Source of the DNA: Amylostereum areolatum
Lineage: Eukaryota; Basidiomycota; Agaricomycetes; Russulales; Stereaceae
DNA: 64,000 nt
Assembly: GCA_012932865.1 (NCBI GenBank)
Contig: SAXG01000058.1
Location: 194,308 to 258,307 of the forward strand
Direction of reading: 5' to 3'
The position numbers were made by a program, and so were the translations under genes. The notes beneath the pieces are model-generated. The model was not told the DNA's origin and made no database searches. It saw only the letters and a list, made by a program, of their open reading frames with translations. Shown here one piece after another: positions 1 through 10,508 of the stretch; the stretch's first letter is position 1; every line of letters begins with the position of its first letter.

Positions 1-1375
1 GACCCACCGTCATCCTCCTCTCCACTGCCCCACCGATCCACTGTCCTCTTTTCCCCCCAAAGGATTCAAATTTGACAGTGTCACTAAGAACTGGTACACG
101 TATCGACGAAACCAGCAAGGAACGCCAGGGCGCACAGTAGTTGAGTGGCAACCCTCTAGCACAAACCCTGTTTAGGATCTCTGGTTCTGGAGACACAACC
201 AGGAACTTGTCACACCCCTCAAATTCCAAGTCGCATGCGAAGTCAAAATCGAACTCAACAAAGCCAAAGAACATCACAAGGAACTCCGACGCCAACAAGA
301 AGAAGCCTTCACCCGATCCCTCGACATTGCCCTCCCCGCTGACAAAATGTCCGAGGAAGAAACCAAACCCTCGACTGCCTCCAAGCGCGAGATCGGCCCC
401 AAGCCGAAGCTGTTCAAAGGCGATAGACGCGACACCCTCCAGTTCTCCCTCGAGCTCCGTATGCTCCTGCGCGTTAACAAGGATGTTTATGCCACAGACG
501 ACGCCAAGATGATGCTCCTCCTCAGCTTGATGGAGGACAACACGGCAAACCCCTGGGCCACGCACCGCTGCATGGAGCTCTTTGCCGACAAGGACAAGAA
601 GGAAGAAGCCGAGGACTCCGGCGAAACACCCCCGAAGCTCCATTACAGCACCTACAAGGAGCTTTCAGATAGGTTTGGTCGAGATTTTGTACCCATTGAA
701 CCAAAGACAGAGGCCCAGCGTAAGATCAACGAGCTCACGATGACTACTCGGGACGTTACTGACTTCATCACCGAGCCCGAGCTGCTGGCAACCATGACGG
801 AATACGACGAAGAAGCGCTAATCCACTTCTTCAAGAAAGGACTACAGCAAGAACTTGGCAAGCAGGTGGCCCGGTCGTACCCGTTCTCCACCAACCTTGC
901 AGAGTGGAAGGAGCGCGCCCACCACATCAACCACCAATGGCTCAAAGAGAACCCGGAGAGGCAGAGCAGTCAGTCCAAGGGGGCTGTCGCGCTCACCACG
1001 AACAGTTTGGCCAACAACTCCTCGTCACGCCGAGTCGGCGCCTTCACTAACACCTCGACCCATCCTGCAAAGCTGACAGATGACGAGCACGCAAAGATGA
1101 TGCGTGAGGGCAAGTGCTTCATGTGTCGACAGGCTGGTCACGTCTCCCGCGACTGCCCCAACCACGACTCGAGCGTGCGACGGGTGGGCGCAGTGGAGAC
1201 TGGATCTAAGGCCCCTCCCCCACCGATGAACATGGCTCCGCCCACTGCGAAAGCGACCCACGACCCGTCCAAGACCATCGCGGCGATCACTCGCCAGCTG
1301 AAGGATCTGGACGCGGAAGGTAAGGAGCAGGCAGTGGCACTGTTAAAGAGTATCCTGGAGTCACAGGATTTTTGA
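1..1375 (+). pseudogene. gag: Gag polyprotein of G1 (partial)
   Basis: Structural protein that would form the virus-like particle. The best open part begins at ATG 347 (342 codons, starts MSEEETK) and ends with a CCHC zinc knuckle, CFMCRQAGHVSRDC, near 1118-1159. The reading frame upstream of 347 is the same frame and runs back to about position 61 (GFKFDSVTKNWYTYRRN), broken by TAG at 173. In G2 the matching codon is CAG, so the family Gag appears to have a long N-terminal region, and the ATG at 347 need not be its real start. A retroviral-type nucleocapsid knuckle is visible; the rest is Gag by position. Confidence 0.85.
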
Positions 1376-3721
1376 AACGCCCCCCAGTCGCGTCGTCTGG
1401 CGGAGGCAAAAAACTTATATCATCGGCATCTTACAATTGCTTCTCTGTACTATCATCTATGACTTCATGTGAGCAATCGTATCCATCGTGTGTGCACCTC
1501 TCTACTGTCACAAAGAACAGGCAAACACCCTCGATAATGCTCAAAGTCAAGATGATTGGACGAGCGACAGGCCGACAAATCGACGCAGATGCACTGCTTG
1601 ACAGCGGTGCAGAAAGAATCATCATCAGTCGAAGCTTCGCTGAATGCAAGAAGCTGACCAGGAAAACTAGAAAACCTGTTCCCTGTGCGTAAAGTGGACG
1701 GCACCGAGAACATCATGGGCTGGGTACACGACACAACAACCCAGCGGATCCAGATATACTCGCAAGATTCAAAGGCATACCATGAGGAAGAAGCTGAGTT
1801 CTTCATCACCGACATCGGCGATCATGACATGATCCTTGGAACAGACTGGCTCGATGAGCACAACCCCACCATAGACGGGCAACGAGACCGTGTTGACATG
1901 CTCCGCTGTCCTCCTTCATGCACTCTGTCCGAACCTCCTGTGACAAACCTTGCAACCAAGCCACGGAAACCATCATTGGTCCAATCACAGCGTAAGGTCG
2001 AAGCAGGTAAAGCCCTGAGGACACCTCTCGTTCTGGACAATCCCTTCCCAGAGCCAACATATGTCTCCTGGACCCCGATCCCCACTTATGTCATTCCTGC
2101 GCGCAGAGTCAAAGGTGTTTGTGTTCACACGGTCCATCGCTCCCCTCTACCTACACGGCTCTTCACTGAAGATGACGACGAGCGGCCCATGGTATTCCGA
2201 GACTGGGAGATCAATGGACTACACTGCGCTGGAATCCTCCCCAAAACCGACGGTCTTAATCCAGAAGCAGTATCCATCCGCGTGGGCTTTACAAAAGTGC
2301 AGGAGCTTGCAGAGCATTCAAAGGAGAACGCACACCCGCAAACCTTCGAAGACCTAGTTCCCCCTCCGTACCGCGACTTCGCGCCTGGATTTGACAAGAA
2401 GACCTCCGAGCGACTTCCTGACCGACGACCATGGGACCATGCTATCGATATGAAAGACGGCTTCAACCCCAAACCATGCAAGATCTACCCCCTCTCACCC
2501 TCCGAGCAAATCGAACTCGACACCTACCTCAACGACCACCTGAAGAAGGGCTATATCTGCCCATCAAAGTCACCGGCGAGTCCGTTCTTCTTTGTGAAGA
2601 AGAAAGATGGAAAGCTGCGTCCTGTACAGGATTATCGCGAGCTGAACAAGGGCACTGTCAAGAACGAGTATCCTTTGCCGCTGATCTCTGAGATTGTTGA
2701 TCACCTCAAAGGTGCAAAGATCTTTTTAAAGATGGATATTTGCTGGGGCTACAACAATGTCCGCATCAAGGAAGGCAATGAGTGGAAGGCTGTGTTCAAA
2801 ACGAATCGCGGTCTCTTTGAACCTACAGTGATGTTTTTCGGACTTATGAACTTCCCTGCAAAATTTCAGGCAATGATGAATGAACTGTTCAAGGATCTCA
2901 TCGACTCAGGCAAGGTCATCATCTACATGGACGACATCCTGGTGTTCACTTGTACCATGGACGAGCACCGCGCCATAGTACGGCAGGTTCTGCGACGTTT
3001 GCAAGACAACGACCTCTTCCTCAAACCGGAGAAATGTGTCTTCAAGCAAGACTCTGTTGAATACCTCGGACTCATCATCTTGCACGACAAGATCGCTATG
3101 GACCCCGTCAAGGTAGCGGGTATTCAGGACTGGCCAACACCACGAACGGTCAAAGACGTGCAATCCTTCCTCGGCTTTGGCAACTTCTACCGACATTTCA
3201 TCAAGGACTTCTCCAAGGTTGCACAACCCCTGTTTGACCTGACGAAGAAGGACTGCACGTGGAGCTGGTCGACAGACTGCCAAACTGCATTTGACGCACT
3301 AAAAGCTGTGTTTACTTCCTCCCCCGTCCTGGTCATGCCTGACCCAAAGAAACCTTACCTCATTGAAGTCGACGCCTCGGACTTTGCTACCGGAGGTATA
3401 CTCTCGCAGAAAGGCAACAACGGCCACTGGCATCTGGTGGCGTATCTATCCAAGGCCCTATCGGAACCGGAACGTAACTACGACATCTACAACAAGGAGC
3501 TACTCGCAATCATCCGCGCGCTCGAAGCCTGGCGTCACTACCTTGAAGGAGCCCCCGACACCGTTGAAATCTGGACGGATCACAAGAACCTGGAGCACTT
3601 CAAGACGGCGCAGAAGCTGAGCCGCCGACAGGCACGTTGGGCTCTTTTCCTCACTCAATTTGAATTTTTGCTCGTTCACAAACCAGGAGTATCCCATTGC
3701 CCGGATCCAATGTCTCGATGA
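1372..3721 (+). pseudogene. pol: Protease, reverse transcriptase and RNase H part of G1 Pol
   Basis: The aspartic protease active site DSGA is at about 1600-1611. A frameshift near 1670 separates it from the following open stretch (1685-3721). Reverse transcriptase motifs follow in order: the WDHAIDMKDG and KIYPLSP region, FVKKKDGKLRPVQDYRELN, MDICWGYNN (the family usually has GY with a following NVRI) and the catalytic IIYMDDILVF near 2919-2948. The RNase H domain spans about 3280-3700 with EVDASDFATGG, NKELLAII and WTDHKNLEHF. The frame ends at TGA 3719, where G2 reads on, so this is a nonsense change. Confidence 0.9.
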
Positions 3722-5056
3722 CCTGATCACAAGCATGGCGTTGAAAACAACAACAAGGAGCGTGTCTTGCTCAACCCCAAATACTTCCAGATACGCACAA
3801 CAAGGCCAGGAGCAGTAACCTCCCTCAGCGATGTCAAACTCCGATGACAGATCCGTGATTGCAAGACCAATGACATCGAGGTTGTTCAAGCCCTGGACAC
3901 CATCTTACAAAACGGACCGCGTACACTTGTCAAGAACCTTCAGGAATGGAATTACAAAGAAGGTCTGGTCCTGTTCAGAGGAAAGGTATATATCCCTGTA
4001 GATGACCAGTTGCAACGTGACATCGTCAAAATGTACCACAAATCACCCCTGGCTGGACACCCGGGTCGTTTTAAAACCTACAAACTTGTGAGTTGCGAAT
4101 ACTGGTGGCCCGGCATGTCTGTCTTTGTTCGCGACTTTGTAGCAGGATGTGCAACTTGCCAATCGACAAAGACGCAGAGCAGCTGACCTCACGTCGACAT
4201 GATCCTGAACAAAGTACCCGATCGACCATTCGGCATCATCTCCACCGACTTCATTGTCGAGCTCCCCGACTGCGAAGGCTATAACACCGTCAATGTCGTG
4301 GTTGATCGCCTCACTAAGATGGTGGTTACCACCCCGTGCACGACAAAGATCACCAGTGACGGCACGGCCAACATCCTTTTTGACAAGGTGTATTGACACT
4401 ACGGCCTAGCAGACAAGATCATCTTAGACCAAGGACCCCAATTTGCTGGACAGGTGATGCACACGCTCAACGAGAAGCTTGGAATCAAGTCTGCCCTCAG
4501 CACGGCATACTACCCACAGATGGATGGCCAAACCGAACGTGAGAACCAGAACCTCGAACAGTTCCTGCGAGTGTTCTGTAACTACCGCCAAGATGAGTGG
4601 GTGAAGTGGCTACCTTTCTTCGAGTTTTCTCACAACTCTCGCACCCATGCAGCTACCGGAAAGGCTCCCTTCGAAGTCCTCTATGGCTTCCTCCCCAAGA
4701 TGTACCCATCCGTGAACCCGTCCTCAAAAGTTCCTGCAGTTGAAGAACACCTTCGTCAACTCGAAGAAGTCCAACAGGAGATCAAAGCCAGCCTCGCCCT
4801 TGCATCAGACTTGATGAAGCATTACAACGGTGACACAGTAAGCAAATCGACGCAGTTCACCGTCGGAGACAAGGTCTAGCTCGAAGGCAAAAATCTGAAG
4901 ACGACGAGGCCGAAAGCTAAGCTCGCTGCCAAACAATTCGGACCCTTCAAGTTCATTGGCGTCGTTAGCCCAGTAAACTACCGCCTGAAGCTGCCGAAGA
5001 CGTGGAGAATCCACCCAGTCTTCCATGCTTCGCTGCTCACCGCATATAAGGAGACG
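3722..5056 (+). pseudogene. pol: Integrase part of G1 Pol, interrupted by stops
   Basis: The reading frame can be followed through stops near 3846, 4185 and 4394. The zinc-binding segment has GHPG and CATCQ motifs (about 4050-4170). The DDE core shows STDFIVEL (first Asp, about 4240), LDQGPQF (second Asp) and QNLEQFLR (Glu, about 4548). FEVLYGFLPKMYPS and the RFGPFKI-like segment of the C-terminal region follow, the latter changed to QFGPFK. The stops exclude a working integrase. Confidence 0.85.
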
Positions 5057-5059
5057 ACG

Positions 5060-5461
5060 GTGCATGGTCCAAACTATGAACAACAGCCACCCAACCTCAT
5101 CGATGACGAAGAAGAATACAACGTTGAAGACATCATCAACTCGAAGCCAACCCGCAACAAGAAGGGTATTCAGTACCTTGTCAAGTGGGCTGGCTACCCT
5201 GACTCCAAGAACACCTGGCTTCCGTGTTTGGCGCTCTCAAAAGTCACAGACATGATTGATGCCTTCCACAAGCGCCACCCAAATGCACCCTGCCCTGTGC
5301 ATTCACTCCGCATTTCATTTGATGACTTTCTTGCATCTACCCTTGCAGATGACATCACACTCCAGGCAAAAGCACGTCTTAAAGGGGGGGTAATGTCACG
5401 GATCACTCCATTTCTTTCTTTGTTCGCAGACCTCATACACGCGACACGTCACGGCACATGA
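5060..5461 (+). CDS. Chromodomain tail of G1 integrase
   Basis: An open segment reads DIINSKPTRNKKG then IQYLVKWAGYPDSKNTWLP, the signature of a chromodomain (aromatic cage and VKWAGY core). In chromoviruses such a domain at the integrase C-terminus directs insertion to particular chromatin marks. The open frame runs into the LTR, so the native stop would be before or within it. It is isolated from the rest of Pol by stops and is not expected to be made as part of a functional protein. Confidence 0.8.
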   Translation: MHGPNYEQQPPNLIDDEEEYNVEDIINSKPTRNKKGIQYLVKWAGYPDSKNTWLPCLALSKVTDMIDAFHKRHPNAPCPVHSLRISFDDFLASTLADDITLQAKARLKGGVMSRITPFLSLFADLIHATRHGT

Positions 5462-5817
5462 CTTTCCTCCGCATCACATGCTCTGACAACATCACTGCCC
5501 GGACTTCCAAGCGGAACTCTGTCCCCTTATCTATGACATCATTGCTCCAGACTTCCGTCCTCCACCCCATGACTCCTTTCCTATTGTCTCCCCCCGCTTG
5601 CACCACTATTGCATCACATTGCACCATCGCTCCCACTTGTATATAAGGACAGTGTTTCTCTTCCCTTTCCCTTAGACTGTCCATCTCATCGTACAATACT
5701 GTAGCTTGCGTTGCACTACCCTAGACCTGACACTCTCAAATCCATCTGTTCTTTCTCGCTCCTCCCATCGTCGCAACTTAGGTGGTTCCCTCGGTCTCAT
5801 AAACTGTGTTTCTGACA
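5394..5817 (+). repeat. 3' LTR of G1 (424 bp)
   Basis: Starts TGTCACGG and ends TTTCTGACA, directly after the polypurine tract and a TAA. A TATATAAGGACAG promoter-like motif lies near 5639, and TAGACTGTCCA about 30 bp further on matches the proposed self-primer described for G2. The five bases after it are ACAGA; the partner duplication is outside the window. Confidence 0.92.
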
Positions 5818-6018
5818 ACAGATATATTTATCAAATTACAAAACCACTATCCCTAGCCTATCCCCGGTGGACCTAACTGGGGGTTGGTTGCTGTGCACCC
5901 AAGCTTCGAGTAGTTTTTGATCCAAATACAAACTGTGCCGCATAGGCCCAGGAAACCTCGTACCTCTGTGACATTCTTGGGCACTGGCCAGTAGTTGGCG
6001 AGTTTTCACGGGTCGTTC
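5818..6018. other. Spacer between G1 and the MULE remnant
   Basis: Short AT-richer stretch without a coding signal. Nothing recognisable was seen. Confidence 0.5.
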
Positions 6019-7124
6019 TCACAGCCCAAAAAGGAAGGCGCTGACCAAGCGCCGTGCACCACTGGCCCTGGAGTCGGATGCACGTGTAGGTGCGTTCAAC
6101 TCCGTCTCCAAGTCTTTGTCATCAGGAGGGGAAAAGTCTGGAAACTGCAGCTCTACAGCACATAGATGCTTGCAGTACTTGATTGACGGGAAGGCCAGGC
6201 AAGAACACGTAAATTCGACCATGTCAATGGTGTATTCCGTGCCAGGAGACGTCTATGATGCTACACAGAAGATAACTTGTCCTCGCTATCCTGGGTAACC
6301 GAATCGGGCGAGATCTGGGCACCCTGCTTCTTTGCAACGGCACGCTTCTTCACTGCTTGATCGGGCTCATCAAAGCCAAGTTCCTGACGTGTGCGCCAAT
6401 GAATGAAGGTTGGAATAACCTCCACAAGCGTGTACACAAATGCGTCAGCTTCGATTCCGCTACCAGGAGGAGGTAGATCTTCATGTCCCTTTACCGTTAC
6501 AAATGTGCCTTCTGCAAGTAGTTTGTCCACCCACAGCCCTGACGAAACACCATCATCAGGGTCAAAATAGACGATTCCGACATCAATTTGGCGTTGAACG
6601 CGATGGACATCAGCTAGAGTTGCAAGATGGTCTCGACAGCCTGGATCCCCAGAAACGCCCTGCAAGTGTCAGACCTAGTTCTAAATTAGTCAACATGTCA
6701 AATCAAGAAAGAAGCGATACATGATCTCCTTTGGGCTGATCTTGAGACGGAGCATGTTGGCAATCTGAAAGTGAATAGATTCCAAAAGCCGAGTGTACTT
6801 CTAGTTACCCTGTCCAATTTCATGATCATGCTCATCAACATAGCATCCAAGAAGGGTGGAAGTATGAGGATATGATTTGACACACAGAGAGCAACGGCAG
6901 CCATCCTCAAGCTTCTTTAATGGAATGGCATGGTCACGAGATGTCTTCTTGATGTATTTGCTCTTTCCCCCAGTATGTTGGTGGGCGCACCGGTAGATCT
7001 TCTTCACAATCCAATGTCCATCCTTCTTCGGCCTCTCTGTATCTGAGCATCTGAGCTCTATCCCTTTCCCCTGGTTTTCCTCCTTCAGCCACTCCTCAAA
7101 AGCCGCCCATAATTCCCACTCCTG
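6019..7124 (-). pseudogene. MULE (Mutator-like) transposase remnant, catalytic core missing
   Basis: Read on the minus strand from about 7124. An N-terminal region (EWELWAAFEEWLKEE, then KKIYRCAHQHTGGKSKY and GCRCSLCVKSYPHT, ending VDEHDHEIG) resembles the FAR1/WRKY-like DNA-binding part of fungal MULE transposases. A second block (DVHRVQRQID, DPDDGVSSGLWVDKL, PPPGSGIEADAFV) is the usual segment just before the DDE domain. The next recognisable piece, at 6222-6140, is already the C-terminal SWIM zinc finger (CSCLAFPSIKYCKHLCA). The DDE catalytic domain that should lie between (several hundred codons) is absent. Stops and frame changes also occur, so it is a dead, internally deleted copy. Terminal inverted repeats were not found. 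Confidence 0.75.
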
Positions 7125-7673
7125 CTAATACCCCACTTTCTTGTCGGAGAGAAAGCTCCCTCGTGCTGTTGAGGTGCTCGGACCTTGTCGGGCCTGGTGT
7201 TGCTTCTTTGGTTCCTTGCTGTCAGCATCATGGGCGCTAAATTTGAGCGTGCCTTTGGCTGCAGCTGATGATGGCGTGGGAGAGTTGCCAGATATGGGAA
7301 GGTGGAGGCAGAAAGTTGACATTTGAGAGCGGGAGAGCAGCAAGGGGGTTGGTGGCGCAGCGAGAATGGCGGGTGAGGGAAAGAAACAACATGAACCGCA
7401 GTACCCACATATTGTTCAACAAATGGCGCATTATTAATGAGGTATAATAGAGATATATCATTAAAATAGTATAATCTACGGCGGGCACAGCAGACGGACA
7501 CGGCGGATGGTGCTGAGTCAGCGCCTTCCATTTTGGGTTGGGAGAACGACCCGCAAAAGTTCAAAAACTCTGGCTAGTTCTGAATTTTCTCAGCTTTATT
7601 CTTCTCAGGGGACCGTCTTTTTGGTGTACAGATTTGTCCTAAAATTTCGACTTGCTGAGCGCATATCTGTGCT
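7125..7673. other. No supported gene
   Basis: Several short open frames on both strands lack recognisable motifs. This is probably the 5' flank of the MULE remnant and the 3' end of the gypsy remnant to the right. Confidence 0.4.
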
Positions 7674-9326
7674 TTATCGGGATTGAACGTTCCTCCTGCA
7701 GATTTTATACGGTGCATAATGCGGTGAACATCTTGTGCGTGCTCTCATATAGTGCCATATGCCCGGGTTATCCTTTAGCACTTCAGGGTTTCCAGATGAG
7801 TCTAGGTATGCTGACAAGGGTCCCCATATTGCTAAGTCATCAATGAAAATGTTTGCTGCGTGGGGGATTTCATCCTGTAGGATAAACACCATACTGTTCT
7901 GAAATTCTGCTGGCAAATTTGTGAAGCCCATAGGCATAGATGTGATCCATAGTTGTCCTAACGGAGTCTGAAAGGCTGTCATGTCCCTGCTATCCTCATG
8001 TATTTTGCGTGTGTCAAATCCCCAGAATAGGTCAAAGACGGTACTGTCAGAAACACAGTTTATGGGACCGAAGGGACCGCCTAAGTCGCGACGATGGGAG
8101 GAGTGAGGGAAAACAACTGGATTCGAGAGTGCCGGGTCTAGGGTAGTGCAATGCAAGCTACAGTACTGTATGACGAGATAGACAGTCTAGGGAAAAGGGA
8201 AAGGAAACACTGTCCTTATATACAGGTGAGAACGATGATGCGATACGGTGCAATGGTGGTGCGAGCGGGAGGAAACAATAAGGGAGGAGTCATGGGGCAG
8301 AGGACGGAAGTCCGGAGCGGTGATGTCATAGATAAGGAGGCGGAGCCCCGCTCGGAGGTCCGGGCAATGACGTTGTCAGAACATGTGATGTGAGAGGAAG
8401 TCATGTGCCGTGACGTGTCGCATGTAAGAAGTTTGCAAACGAAGAGAGAAATGGAGTGATCCGTGACAGGTACTACATTGGCACCCGGCAAAGGGCTCTA
8501 TGAAGTCATCTAGGATTGGCGGCATTCTAGAGTCTTTGATTGTTACTCAATTTAGCGGCTGCAGATCGTGAACAATTCTGAGTTTACCATCTTTCTTGAC
8601 TACGCAAAACCAGTGTGAACGATAGCTTGATTGGCTGGGTTCATATACCCCACACCGGATTTTTTCTTTCAACAGATCAATAACCTTGTCTTTGATGCCG
8701 GGTGGGATTGGGATGTTCTTGTATTCCAATGGCTCGTGGGGGACGGTCGGAATTTTGTATGGTGTAAAATAGTTGTCGCGTAGCGTACCCCGTTGTTCGT
8801 CGGTGTATGTCAGTGCTTCCTCATTTAATACCATAATGTGTTGAAACAGCTTGAGTTCTTCTGGCCAGAGGAATCCGGTGGCATCTAATTTTAGTTGTGC
8901 TAAGTTCGCCGTTGTTGTGCACTCGGTGGGCACAAATTTTGGCGGGCTAACTGGCAGCGGGGCTAAAGATGCCAATGGATCTTCAGGAAATCTTTGTTTC
9001 ACACGTGCTGACTGTGGGAAAGCAGTTGCCACTGGACGGACCTTTTTATCTACCTTCTTGTATGCAGTTAACACAAAGCCAGGTGGTTGAACAAGGTACA
9101 GTTCTTCCCCATCCATTTCGTTCCAGCTAACTGAAGCTTGATGATATAATGTGTCATGTGCGCGCAGATCTGGGACTGCCCAGATAATTCCGACCGAGGC
9201 TGATCTCAGGTTCCAAGTTGTTTGATTGTTGGGTTGTCGCTGGAGTGATTCTTTCCCTCTTGATCCCGTTTTGGCTTGTTGATCTGATTGGCACATGATC
9301 AATCCATCAATCATAATCTTTCCCAT
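7674..9326 (-). pseudogene. pol: Gypsy reverse-transcriptase remnant of a second family, split by a solo LTR
   Basis: On the minus strand, 9326-8547 encodes the part upstream of and including the start of reverse transcriptase (KKVRPVATAFPQ; PHEPLEYKNIPIPPGIKDKV; WFCVVKKDGKLRIVHDLQPLN), then a TGA. The frame resumes (KDSRMPPILDDFIEPFAG) up to 8474. After the LTR insertion (8045-8468) it continues with VFDLFWGFDTRKIHEDSRD, MPMGFTNLPAEFQ and the catalytic IFIDDLAIWGP (about 7880-7810). The FIDD box and sequence style differ from G1 and G2, so this is another gypsy lineage. No flanking LTRs of its own were seen. Confidence 0.8.
8045..8468 (-). repeat. Solo LTR of the G1/G2 family with perfect target duplication
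   Basis: 424 bp, reverse orientation (TGTCAGAAAC ... CCGTGACA). It is flanked by GGTAC at 8040-8044 and GGTAC at 8469-8473. It interrupts the reverse-transcriptase remnant, whose frame joins across the insertion when one copy of GGTAC is kept. It is what remains after LTR-LTR recombination of a full insertion. Confidence 0.95.
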
Positions 9327-9550
9327 CTTAGTGACTCCAGATTGGTTGCGTCAGAATGGGAGCTATATGATTGGTGCATTGTGCAGAGTGGGGAGGTAGT
9401 GCGCGATAGCATGGGGGAGAACAAGTGGTGGTACAGATAGCAAAGCACGGCCGGGTAAGATGATAGATGTAACGGAGGCGGTTGGAGGAGGTGGGCCGAG
9501 ATCGGAACACACACGAGTAAGTCCGAGGCACAAATGTAAGGCATATGTAA
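9327..9550. other. Upstream flank of the gypsy remnant, no supported gene
   Basis: No recognisable motif on either strand. Confidence 0.4.
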
Positions 9551-10508
9551 TTAAATAAGCGGGGGCAGCGGAGACGGAGTGGTGAGTGTACATAATAACA
9601 GTGAGCAGGGGTCAGAGTGGGAGTGCATAGGTGGCAAAGCGGTGAGAGAGACGAGTGGAAACAGTGAGATATAAAAGGTACAAACAAGTCCGCACAGACT
9701 GTTCAAACAGCGAGACGAGTATGAGATAACTAGATATGAACCTGAGATAGAGATTAGTGGTGTGATGGACTGGCATCTGCTGTTACGCACCATGGTGCCT
9801 GCACGGCCAATCCTGGAGAAAGCGCGTGGCCTGACAGACCCATTCGTCATGGAGTCCGAGGAGCAGCCAGATCTCCAGGTCTTTGAGGGTGCCGGACCGG
9901 ATGAGGCCGGCAACGAGCTAGTTGCCCTGAAACCGCGATCCGATGAAGTCGTGGAGGGGACCCACAAGAGCCAAAATCCCAGCCCTAATGAGCCAGTCCG
10001 TGAGCGCAATGAGAAAGAGATGTTCCGTGTTGCAGAGAAAAGCGCACCATCCTGGTTGGAGGCCAATACAAAGCAAGAGTCCTGCAGTACAAAAGGTGGC
10101 TGGCCAGGTTTGGAGGCTTTCGACAAAGCCACCAATGTAGCCCTGGACCGCCTCGACATCCGGGAACTGCTGCTGCTTATACTCAAGAATTGCCTCAGCA
10201 AGGAGGACACCCGTGATGACCACCAGTCGTGCTGCTTGATGGCATGCCAAAAACGTGGACTGCAGAGGGGTGGGTGAACAACGAAAGGAATGGTGTGAGG
10301 GTGAATCATATGCAGCGGGGTTGAGAGCGTGTTCACTGCCTGCCGGAGCCTGCACCACCACATCTGGGCCTGTGTCGGCAACACGGAGCCTGTACCGTTT
10401 CTGTGGGGGGACGTAGCGGGGGGCGACAGGGGCGACAGTCTTGACGTGCTGGCGGATGCAGGGTGGTGCCAAAAACTGATGGGATTTTTGTAAGTGGGGT
10501 GCGAGCAA
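9551..10508 (-). CDS. Uncharacterised open region
   Basis: Two long overlapping frames on the minus strand (9551-10534 and 9918-10508) lie downstream of the larger uncharacterised block at 10.3-13.6 kb and in the same orientation. The 9918-10508 frame has hydrophobic runs (LVVITGVLLAEAILEY; TFCTAGLLLCIGLQ) that might be membrane segments. Either frame could be chance. I do not recognise a family, and no start or splice sites are fixed. Confidence 0.2.

Larger units (their letters stand above)
1..5817 (+). mobile_element. Chromovirus-type Ty3/gypsy element G1, decayed, left end cut by the window
   Basis: Order seen: tail of a gag N-terminal extension, gag with zinc knuckle, protease, reverse transcriptase, RNase H, integrase, chromodomain, polypurine tract (AAAGGGGGGG at 5381) and one LTR. 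This order and the chromodomain after integrase define the chromovirus branch of Ty3/gypsy. Many in-frame stops and at least one frameshift make it inactive. The 5' LTR lies outside the window. The same family occurs as G2 (41202-50328) and as solo LTRs at 8045 and 36138. Confidence 0.93.
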
